Shown piece by piece: positions 30,308 through 36,137 of a DNA stretch of 36,137 bases. The first letter of the stretch is position 1, and each line of letters begins with the position of its first letter. The notes under the pieces were generated by a model. That model did no database searches and was not told the origin of the DNA. It saw only the letters and a program-made list of their open reading frames with translations. Position numbers and translations under genes: made by a program. Source of the DNA: Pseudomonadota bacterium (GTDB lineage: Bacteria; Oederibacteriota; Muellerivitia; Muellerivitales; Muellerivitaceae); contig JAJPJW010000028.1 in NCBI GenBank assembly GCA_021324075.1, positions 1 to 36,137 on the forward strand, written 5' to 3'.

Positions 30308-31696
30308 CTATTTGACCACGGTCAACCCATCCAGGGCCACGGTGGCCTGGATCCCGGTCTTGGGCTGGAAGTTGAAGCTTTTCACGGCGGACAGGTCCAG
30401 GGGCGCGCCCTTGACCGCGTCCGGCGGGGTGTAATAGGGGTCCAGCTTGAAGGATCCCAGGGGAATCCGCACCGTTTCCCAACCCGTCCCCTTGGTGGAA
30501 GGACCGTCGGCCGTGTACTGGTTGTTGTTCTTGTCCTTGAAGGTGAACCCCATGACCTGGGGGACTTTGGAATAAAGCAGGAAGCGGACGGCTTTGGCGC
30601 CGGTCCAGTCCTGCCCGTTCCAGTCGTTTCCCACGCGGTAAAACATCCCGCAGTAACCGCCCGACACCTCGTTGAACCGCAGGACGAGGTATTTCCCGCC
30701 CGGTTTGCCGGCCTTCGCCTGGACGGAATAAACGAAGGTAGAGCCGTTGGAATCGGCGAAAGTACCCCCCGCCTTGGGATCGTCCGCCGAAAAATCCTGG
30801 AAGACCAAATCCTTCGCGCCGGCGGCAAGCAGGTCCCCGCCTGGCGGCGGTGGAACGGAGTTGTCGACCGGTAGGGGCGTAGGCGTGGGGGGATGGGTTG
30901 TGGCGACGTAGGTGGTCTTCGTCCCGGAGGCCTGGTTGACCGAAACCGAGAAATTCCGGCTGGTGAAAGGAACGCCGTCCTGGCGCATCTCGTTTCCCGC
31001 TTCCACCGCGCAAAGGTACCAATCAGGCTTGATGTAGCCGCGGGAAATGGAATCCTTCAGGAAATCCCCGACCGCCAGGCCCTTCACCGAGGTCACCGGA
31101 GTTTTGGCCAGGTAGGCGATATATTTCCATTTATTGGCCCCGGCCGTCGCGTCATTCTGGTAAACCTCCCATTCCCTCCCGCTCAAATTAACCACCGCGG
31201 CCTTGGCCGGGCCGGGAATGGTGTTGAAATAGTCGAGCCAGATCATGACTTCGGCCCCGCCGCTCTTGTAGCCCTCCGAACCGGGGTCTCCCGGGCTGAC
31301 CCAGATGTCGTAAGCGGCGTCCCAGCTTCCCGTATAGGTGGGGCTGAATGCCCAGTCGCTGGCGACGGACTGGAGGGAGGCCAGGGGGGCGGGAAGGGCG
31401 CTTTGGGCGCTCTTGAGCCCCCAAGCGTTCCCATAAACGACGGAAGGATAGCCGGAAACATCCGGGCAAACGGAGGTGGATTTGGTCACCGTAAAAGCGC
31501 CGGTTTTGTCGTCGATATCCACGCATTGGGTGCCGGGGCATTTGTCCATGTGCCAATAATCGGCTTGGACGATATAGGGGCCCACCTTCACGGTTTCATA
31601 CTGGGCGCAGGTACTGACGGTTTTGCCCCGGGAGGGGGCAGGCCCGGCCAGTCCCAGCGCGGCGAACACAACCAAACAAACGGTGGATTTTTTCAT
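30308..31696 (-). CDS. secreted GH12 endoglucanase with C-terminal CBM-like module
   Basis: The 462-residue protein has a signal peptide (STVCLVVFAALGLAGPAPS) and then a glycoside hydrolase family 12 domain (about 30-255). Visible are VVYGNAWG, AYDIWVSPG, the nucleophile motif AEVMIWLDYF (Glu149), WKYIAYL, and the acid/base in CAVEAGNEMRQDG (Glu236). GH12 enzymes cleave beta-1,4-glucan, xyloglucan or mixed-linkage glucan. After a Thr/Pro linker a galactose-binding-like module (about 297-462) shows VFQDFSADD, GYCGMFYRVG, NGQDWTGAKAVRFLLYS and a closing VALDGLTVVK. Its closest relative here is in the secreted protein at 33529. AAGGGAG precedes ATG 31696. Other GH12 sub-specificities cannot be told apart. 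Confidence 0.9.
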   Translation of the reverse strand: MKKSTVCLVVFAALGLAGPAPSRGKTVSTCAQYETVKVGPYIVQADYWHMDKCPGTQCVDIDDKTGAFTVTKSTSVCPDVSGYPSVVYGNAWGLKSAQSALPAPLASLQSVASDWAFSPTYTGSWDAAYDIWVSPGDPGSEGYKSGGAEVMIWLDYFNTIPGPAKAAVVNLSGREWEVYQNDATAGANKWKYIAYLAKTPVTSVKGLAVGDFLKDSISRGYIKPDWYLCAVEAGNEMRQDGVPFTSRNFSVSVNQASGTKTTYVATTHPPTPTPLPVDNSVPPPPGGDLLAAGAKDLVFQDFSADDPKAGGTFADSNGSTFVYSVQAKAGKPGGKYLVLRFNEVSGGYCGMFYRVGNDWNGQDWTGAKAVRFLLYSKVPQVMGFTFKDKNNNQYTADGPSTKGTGWETVRIPLGSFKLDPYYTPPDAVKGAPLDLSAVKSFNFQPKTGIQATVALDGLTVVK

Positions 31697-31734
31697 ATCG
31701 TCTCCCTTGGGTGGAATGAAACGGATCGCCCCTA

Positions 31735-31763
31735 TTGGACGCGGCTTTTTTTGAAAGTGTCAA
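31735..31763 (-). promoter_or_regulatory. possible promoter of the GH12 gene
   Basis: On the minus strand TTGACA (31763-31758) and GTCCAA (31740-31735) are 17 bases apart. The -10 is a poor sigma-70 match, but a GTC-type -10 occurs in some ECF promoters, so control by the neighbouring sigma factor is possible. The leader would be about 30 bases. Confidence 0.25.
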
Positions 31764-31905
31764 AAAGGTCCGCCGGCCCGCGGGGCTAAGGGAAAAGAGG
31801 GGGCCTAAAAATTTGAAGCATGGCATACTTGTTTTCCGGCCCGGCCGACGAAGGCAGGTCGGAGGCCCCGGATTGTTGGTAATGGGTCAGTTTGAAATAC
31901 CACCC

Positions 31906-32055
31906 ATTCTCCCCCTCTGAAAGAGGGGGATTAAGGGGGAGTTAGTTTTGCACTTTAGTTCGGATAATGGCTAATACCCCCCCTTCCGAACAGCGCTCAT
32001 AGGGAAAAACCCCTATGTACCCTCAAAGCCGAAAGGCCCCTTTTTCAAAGGGGAA
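31906..32055 (+). repeat. dispersed repeat B, copy 4, with nested 50-base hairpin
   Basis: The frame is CCCCCTCTGAAAGAGGGGG, GGGGGAGTTAG, GCTAATACCCC and CTTTTTCAAAGGGG. The nested stretch at about 31987-32036 (AACAGCGCTCATAGGG...CCCCTATGTACCC...CCGAAAGG) matches the one in 25654-25704. It occupies much of the 450-base gap between the divergent GH12 and sigma-factor genes; no gene is seen in that gap. Confidence 0.85.
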
Positions 32056-32148
32056 AATCCAAACGGATCTATTACCGGATTGGCTGACACTTTTAACGCC
32101 GCCTTCGTCCAATCGAGGGACGTTCCAGGGGAAAAGGGCTGGAGGGCC

Positions 32149-32694
32149 GTGATCGACGACAAGGGCCTTATCCTTAAAATCCTACAAGGCGAACAGGAGG
32201 CCTATGCCGACCTGGTCCGGCGCCATGAGACGGCCCTGTTCCAACTCGGCCTGGCCCTTTTGGGCGACCGCCACGAGGCGGAAGAGGCCGTCCAGGAAGC
32301 CCTCCTCAAGGCCTACCGGGGCCTTTCCGCGTTCAAGGGGGAATCCTCCTTCCGGACCTGGGTCACGCGCATTGTCCTGAACCAATGCAAGGATATGCTC
32401 CGGCGCCAAAAGCGCCGCCCCTTCCTTTCCCTGGAGCAATACCTGGAAGAAGGACGGCCGGGATTCCAGCCTTCCCAGGAACCGGCGGAGGAACCGGCCG
32501 GGTTGGGTTTGGAAGTGACTGGGGAAATGATGGAGTCCCTGAACGAAGGGGAGCGGGCCGTCATCCGCCTGATGCGGGAAAAGGGGATCCTGGGCTACGC
32601 GCAAATCGCCGGCGAGCTGGGCCTGACGGTGGACGGGGTGAAGGGAAGACTCAAGAGGGCGCGCAAAAAGTTGAGGCGTTTCCTGAAAAAATGA
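32149..32694 (+). CDS. ECF-type RNA polymerase sigma factor
   Basis: The 181-residue protein has region 2 (LILKILQGEQEAYADLVRRH, DRHEAEEAVQEALLKAYRGL and FRTWVTRIVLNQCKDMLRRQ) and region 4 (MESLNEGERAVIRLMREKG, YAQIAGELGLTVDGVKGRLK, RARKKL). This is a group IV sigma factor. GTG 32149 is chosen because homology starts there and GGAGG lies just upstream; an in-frame TTG at 32080 would add 23 residues without homology. The stop overlaps an ATG (ATGA) that leads into the anti-sigma frame. It should direct RNA polymerase to this operon and perhaps to the GH12 gene. Confidence 0.92.
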   Translation: MIDDKGLILKILQGEQEAYADLVRRHETALFQLGLALLGDRHEAEEAVQEALLKAYRGLSAFKGESSFRTWVTRIVLNQCKDMLRRQKRRPFLSLEQYLEEGRPGFQPSQEPAEEPAGLGLEVTGEMMESLNEGERAVIRLMREKGILGYAQIAGELGLTVDGVKGRLKRARKKLRRFLKK

Positions 32695-32738
32695 AGCTGA
32701 ATGGGTTGCGGGAAGCGCCCAGACGCGAGGAGAAAGCC

Positions 32739-33128
32739 ATGTTGCACGAGGAAATGATCGGCAAGTTTTCGGAATACCGGGACGGAAGCCTGGGCCGGGG
32801 GGACCGGGTCCGCGTCCGGCGGCACCTTCAAACCTGCCTCCATTGCCGGACCTTGTACCAAAGCTGGCCGGAGGGTGGGCCCCCCTTGGGTTTCGCCGAC
32901 AGGGTCATGGACCGCCTGGGGAAGGGGAGTTCCTTACAGGCGCCCAGCCGCTGGTGGGTTCCCTTGACGGGGACGGCGGTGGCGGCGGTCCTGGTCATCG
33001 CGGCGTTCTGGCATCCGGAAAAGTCCTGGTTGAAAGCGGACCATTATTTCGGCCTGTGGAATTCCCGCCAGCAGGCCCGGTCCAATCCCCCGGTCCAAGG
33101 CTGGGGAAAGGAAGAGGGGGCGTTATGA
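32739..33128 (+). CDS. zf-HC2 anti-sigma factor, membrane-anchored
   Basis: The 129-residue protein has the zinc-finger anti-sigma motif HLQTCLHC (His29, Cys33, Cys36) after EMIGKFSEYRDGSL, which binds and holds the sigma factor. One transmembrane helix, VPLTGTAVAAVLVIAAF (about 74-90), is followed by about 40 outside residues. ATG 32739 has GAGGAG 6 bases upstream. An ATG at 32691 overlapping the sigma stop would add 16 residues, so both starts are possible. Its stop overlaps the next ATG as ATGA. Confidence 0.88.
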   Translation: MLHEEMIGKFSEYRDGSLGRGDRVRVRRHLQTCLHCRTLYQSWPEGGPPLGFADRVMDRLGKGSSLQAPSRWWVPLTGTAVAAVLVIAAFWHPEKSWLKADHYFGLWNSRQQARSNPPVQGWGKEEGAL

Positions 33129-33532
33129 GGGCAAGAAACTACGGTGTGGCGTTGCTCTGCTTGACGGCGGGTGTGGCCTTGGGGGCCTGGGCCATGCGGT
33201 TTTATTTCGACCGGACCCTGGGGTCCTGGAACCCCAGCATGCGCTTCCTCGCGCAGCTGGATTCGGACCTGGATTTGTCGAACGGGCAAAGGGGCAAGGT
33301 GGCGGATATCCTGGCCGAGCAGAAGGATCGGATGGAGGAACTACGCAAGCAATGGAAGTTCCAGGTCGAGACCCTGGACCGCCAGGGCGAGAACCAGATC
33401 GTCCAGGTGCTCGATCCCGCCCAAACGGACCGGTTTGTGAAGCTCCACGATTCGATCCACGGCCGAATGGACCGCCTTCTTTGGTCCACTTCCGGCCCAA
33501 CCGCCGTCGCCATCGCACCGGGGGAAAAATGA
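33125..33532 (+). CDS. periplasmic CpxP/CnrX-like sensor protein
   Basis: The 135-residue protein has one N-terminal hydrophobic anchor (YGVALLCLTAGVALGAWAM). The helical outside part contains LDLSNGQRGKVADILAEQKD, then MEELRKQWKFQVETLDRQ and VLDPAQTDRFVKLHD. The 'LT/SxxQR...VLxPxQ' layout is that of Spy/CpxP/CnrX-type periplasmic helical hairpins, which sense metals or misfolded protein. Here it lies between an anti-sigma factor and a binding-module protein, so it may relay a signal to the anti-sigma factor. It overlaps both neighbours by ATGA. Confidence 0.75.
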   Translation: MRARNYGVALLCLTAGVALGAWAMRFYFDRTLGSWNPSMRFLAQLDSDLDLSNGQRGKVADILAEQKDRMEELRKQWKFQVETLDRQGENQIVQVLDPAQTDRFVKLHDSIHGRMDRLLWSTSGPTAVAIAPGEK

Positions 33533-34635
33533 GGAACCTATTGCACCCGTCGACGATAAAAATCCTTGGGGTGGCCCTGATCCTGGCCCTGTTTGCCGGT
33601 CCGGCCCGGTCCCAAACCCTCCAGGACTGGTCGGCCCTGGGCAAGGCCGGGGATTCGGGGGTTTTCTCCGACACGGATGGTTCCTCGGTGGCCGCTTCAG
33701 TCGAAGAGGGCCCTTTGGGCGGGCAGAAGGCCCTTCGGGTCGCCAGCGAACTGAAGGATTGGGGCGGGGCCTGGGTCCGGATGAGGGCGGACCTGGCGGG
33801 CGTATCGGCCATCCGCTTCCAGGCCCGTTCCCCGACGCCGGGCCTGCTGAGGGTGGCGCTGGGGGACGACCAAAAAGCCCGGTACGTCACCGTCATCCGC
33901 GTCCTGTCGGAGGAGTGGCAATGGTTCACGCTGCCTTTGTCGTCCTTCGCCCCGACGCCCTACGCCTTTCCCCAAGCCCCCCGGACCGCGGCCTTCCATT
34001 GGTCGAAGGTGGAGGAAATCCAATTCCAGCCCGAGACCCTGGGAAGCACCAACTTCGCCGTCGGGCCGGTTTCGGCCCTGCGGGGAAAGGCCAGGGCCGC
34101 CACGGGAATGCCCGAAAACGACCCGGCGCGCCTCGTGGCGCAGGACTTCATCCTTCTGGAAAAAAACGCCTATGGGCCCTTCTCCGACGAAAAGTCCGGG
34201 TCCGAAATCACGCTGGCCTTGAAGCAGGACCCGCAAGGCGGGGGCGGCCCTTTCGCCGATTTCCGGTACGACTTGAAAGCCGGCGGCTGGTGCGGCTATT
34301 GGATCCGGGCCGGCCAGCTTTGGGGAGGGCAGGATTGGACCGGGGCCAAGGCCTTCCGGTGCCGGGTCCTGAGCCGTGAGCCCCTCACCCTGCAATTCGG
34401 CTTCAACGACGCGAACCAAAACGCCTATGTGGCCACGGCCCCGCCGACCGCGGGAGGGGGCTGGCAAACGGTGGAAGTGCCCCTGGAGGATTTCCGGTTG
34501 AACCCCTATTACCAGCCCGCGGAAGCCCAAAAGGGCCAGCCGCTGGACCTGTCGCATATCGAATCCTTCAACATCGCTCCGGTCACGAAGGGGGAACATG
34601 ACTTCCAGGTGAGCCGGGTGGAGATTAAAAAATGA
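33529..34635 (+). CDS. secreted protein with two CBM11/CIA30-like modules
   Basis: The 368-residue protein has a signal peptide (IKILGVALILALFAGPARS). Module 1 (about 30-185) contains TLQDWSALGKAGDSGVFSD, VSAIRFQARSPTPGLLRVAL and WQWFTLPLSSF. Module 2 (about 203-368) contains VAQDFILLEKN, GWCGYWIRAG, GGQDWTGAKAFRCRVLS and WQTVEVPLEDFRLNPYYQPA. Both look like galactose-binding-fold carbohydrate-binding modules, and module 2 is clearly homologous to the C-terminal module of the GH12 enzyme at 30308. No catalytic domain is seen. Being last in the sigma/anti-sigma operon (ATGA overlap) suggests it is a ligand sensor or a regulated surface binder. Confidence 0.8.
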   Translation: MRNLLHPSTIKILGVALILALFAGPARSQTLQDWSALGKAGDSGVFSDTDGSSVAASVEEGPLGGQKALRVASELKDWGGAWVRMRADLAGVSAIRFQARSPTPGLLRVALGDDQKARYVTVIRVLSEEWQWFTLPLSSFAPTPYAFPQAPRTAAFHWSKVEEIQFQPETLGSTNFAVGPVSALRGKARAATGMPENDPARLVAQDFILLEKNAYGPFSDEKSGSEITLALKQDPQGGGGPFADFRYDLKAGGWCGYWIRAGQLWGGQDWTGAKAFRCRVLSREPLTLQFGFNDANQNAYVATAPPTAGGGWQTVEVPLEDFRLNPYYQPAEAQKGQPLDLSHIESFNIAPVTKGEHDFQVSRVEIKK

Positions 34636-34703
34636 GGGAAGGGTGTAAACTGGGGTCGCGAGCCGAAACCGCCCCGCACTGAGGGGTAAGAAAGGCCGGG
34701 TTG

Positions 34704-35165
34704 ATGCCCCACCTGCACGAAAAAATCGATTTCACCGTTTCCATTTTCATCGTGAAGGACCGGAAGGTCCTCTTCATCCACCACAAACAATTGAAGAAAT
34801 GGCTTCCCATCGGGGGCCATATCGAACTGGACGAGAACCCCGAAGAGGCCGCCCTGCGCGAGGCCAAGGAAGAAAGCGGGCTGGACGTGGAACTGGTGGG
34901 GGAGCGGCCGCCCTTGAAACCCGAGCCCGGCTTCAGGCCCCTCTTGCAGCCCGCTTATATGGATGTCCACCTGATCAAGGAGCCCCACTGGCATATCGGC
35001 ATGGTCTATTTCGCCCGGGTGAAAAGCGGGGAAGTGACCCTGAACGCCGAGGAACATCACGACATCCAATGGCTGGGCGAGGGGGATTTTGACGACCCAA
35101 AGTGGGATCTCTACGACAACTTGAAGTTTTACGCGGGAGAAGCTTTGAAGAGGGTGGAATTCTAA
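34704..35165 (+). CDS. Nudix hydrolase
   Basis: The 153-residue protein has the complete Nudix box GX5EX7REUXEEXGU. It begins GHIELDENPEEAALREAKEE and ends SGL (about residues 38-60). It starts IDFTVSIFIVKDRKVLFIHH, and the substrate pocket lies between GERPPLKPEPGFRP and WHIGMVYFARV. Nudix enzymes cleave nucleoside diphosphates linked to another moiety; the substrate is unknown. ATG 34704 follows AAAGG. The stop overlaps the next ATG as TAATG, so the two genes are coupled. Confidence 0.93.
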   Translation: MPHLHEKIDFTVSIFIVKDRKVLFIHHKQLKKWLPIGGHIELDENPEEAALREAKEESGLDVELVGERPPLKPEPGFRPLLQPAYMDVHLIKEPHWHIGMVYFARVKSGEVTLNAEEHHDIQWLGEGDFDDPKWDLYDNLKFYAGEALKRVEF

Positions 35166-35893
35166 TGGGATTCGTAGTGGGCCCCCAGGAAATTAAGGTC
35201 CGAATTCGCCAATACCGGGGTTCGGTCCTTTTGACTTTCGGGATCCGGGAGTTTTTCTGGCTCTTCTGGATCGTTTTTATATTGCTGGTGCCGCGCCTGT
35301 TCCGTCCGGACTTCGGGCTTATCATCGGCATTTCTTTCGCCCTCATCGGGTCGCAAATCGTCGTCTTCTTCTGGTCGTTGATCCCCAAATGGGTGGCCAC
35401 CTTGAGGCCTTCCGGCATCGAATTCCGTTCCCGGCTGGCGGCTTCCTTCGGGATCGGCCGTTGGAAGAAGGCGGCCTGGGGCCAGGTGGCTTCCCTTCGA
35501 AGCGCCAAGACCTATGAAGCCAAGGGGGTCGTCACGACTTTGGGAGTGGAGATGGACATCCAGGACCCGGAAAGCCCGTCCGGCCTCTATTGCCTGCGCG
35601 TTTCCTCGGCGGAAATGGGATTCCTGGACTACCTGGAGGCCATGGTGCGGTGGGTCGATCCTTCCAAGGTGGACCCGGACCTGCGCCGGGTTTTGGAAAA
35701 AGAAAACAAACTCGCCTATGCGGAAAGCCGGAAAACCGGCGCGACCTGGGGCGCGGTCATGGGGCTGATCCTGGCGGGCGCGATCTTTTCCACCCGGGCC
35801 CTGCCCCGGGAGGAGAGATGGCCGGTCTACCTCGGAATCTGGATCCTTGCCCTGTTGGCCGGATTTGCCTACCGGCGGATCAGGCGATCCTGA
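35165..35893 (+). CDS. membrane protein of unknown function
   Basis: The 242-residue protein has two N-terminal helices (FWLFWIVFILLVPRLF and IIGISFALIGSQIVVFFW). A soluble domain (about 75-190) includes IEFRSRLAASFGIGRWKKA and LGVEMDIQDPES. Two C-terminal helices follow (TWGAVMGLILAGAIFST and YLGIWILALLAGFAY). The soluble part may be PH-like, as in bacterial PH-domain membrane proteins, but the match is only by layout. It is coupled to the Nudix gene (TAATG). Confidence 0.75.
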   Translation: MGFVVGPQEIKVRIRQYRGSVLLTFGIREFFWLFWIVFILLVPRLFRPDFGLIIGISFALIGSQIVVFFWSLIPKWVATLRPSGIEFRSRLAASFGIGRWKKAAWGQVASLRSAKTYEAKGVVTTLGVEMDIQDPESPSGLYCLRVSSAEMGFLDYLEAMVRWVDPSKVDPDLRRVLEKENKLAYAESRKTGATWGAVMGLILAGAIFSTRALPREERWPVYLGIWILALLAGFAYRRIRRS

Positions 35894-35894
35894 C

Positions 35895-36137
35895 TTATTT
35901 GACCTTCGGCGCCTTGATCTGGCTGATGCGCATGCCCATCTGCTTGGCCGCGTCGAAGATGCGGTCGTCCCGGTAGAACTCCCCGTAATAGATGCCCTTG
36001 ATGCCCGCGTTGGAGACGATCTTGAAGCAGTTCCAGCAGGGGGAGGCGGTGATGTAGATCTCGGCGCCGTCCACCCGCACGCCGTTCTTGGCGGCCTGGA
36101 TGATGGCGTTGGCCTCGGCGTGGATGGTGGCCACGCA
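35895..36137 (-). CDS. dCMP/CMP deaminase family protein (5' part outside window)
   Basis: The C-terminal 80 residues are present, beginning just before the zinc-binding motif. TIHAEANAIIQAAKNG gives the His ligand and catalytic Glu, and ASPCWNCFKIVSNAGIKGI gives the two Cys ligands (PCxxC). This is the signature of deoxycytidylate deaminases (ComEB type), which make dUMP. The tail IYYGEFYRDDRIFDAAKQMG fits. The gene continues past 36137. Confidence 0.92.
   Translation of the reverse strand, partial: CVATIHAEANAIIQAAKNGVRVDGAEIYITASPCWNCFKIVSNAGIKGIYYGEFYRDDRIFDAAKQMGMRISQIKAPKVK

Overview
The window reads as the chromosome of a GC-rich, Gram-negative-type bacterium. It carries several lipobox signal peptides, a sigma-54 activator, an ECF sigma factor with a zf-HC2 anti-sigma factor, a type II NADH dehydrogenase and short-spaced operons with ATGA, TAATG or TTGA overlaps. 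Intergenic DNA is rich in dispersed inverted-repeat elements. I cannot place the lineage; the gene mix (DUF2203, DUF1844, PUR/DUF3276, Thr-Pro linkers, NHL lipoproteins) suggests a little-studied phylum or a deltaproteobacterium-like group, and this is only a guess.

Left part (1-9.5 kb). An NtrC-type regulator is cut by the left edge and has a duplicated leader. It is followed by a minus-strand operon, tkt - ndh - pyrimidine-dimer glycosylase, whose last gene is frameshifted. Next come a DUF2203 gene, a PerR-like regulator beside a 2-Cys peroxiredoxin (oxidative-stress pair), and a divergent CrtC-like hydratase / family 2 glycosyltransferase pair that could make a glycosylated carotenoid.

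Middle part (9.5-18 kb). Small lipoproteins, DUF1844 and Cys-rich proteins precede two tRNA-Ser genes (GCT, TGA) whose CCA ends lie inside perfect hairpins. A DUF1223 protein follows. Then comes a 58-residue pentapeptide-repeat peptide (seven NGVKL-like units) with its own Shine-Dalgarno and terminator, a PUR-domain protein, and an NHL-repeat lipoprotein whose 3' end is duplicated after an Ig-like lipoprotein.

Defence island (18-23.1 kb, minus strand). Its distal half is clearly AT-richer than the surroundings. It holds a C5 methyltransferase, an Eco29kI-type GIY-YIG nuclease, Vsr, a CoiA-like nuclease, and then an FRG-domain / DUF262 gene pair.

Right part (23.1-36.1 kb). An ArsR repressor with a palindromic operator heads four SRPBCC (AHSA1) genes. 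Secreted and DUF899/DUF2182 proteins and a Phd/RelE-type toxin-antitoxin pair follow. A GH12 glucanase with a C-terminal carbohydrate-binding module then faces away from an operon of ECF sigma factor, anti-sigma factor, CpxP/CnrX-like protein and a secreted protein with related binding modules. The window ends with a Nudix hydrolase, a membrane protein and a partial dCMP deaminase.

The most unusual items are the pentapeptide-repeat micro-gene, the FRG-DUF262 pair, the sigma/anti-sigma/binding-module operon beside GH12, the duplicated leader of the NtrC-type gene and the hairpin-capped tRNA genes.
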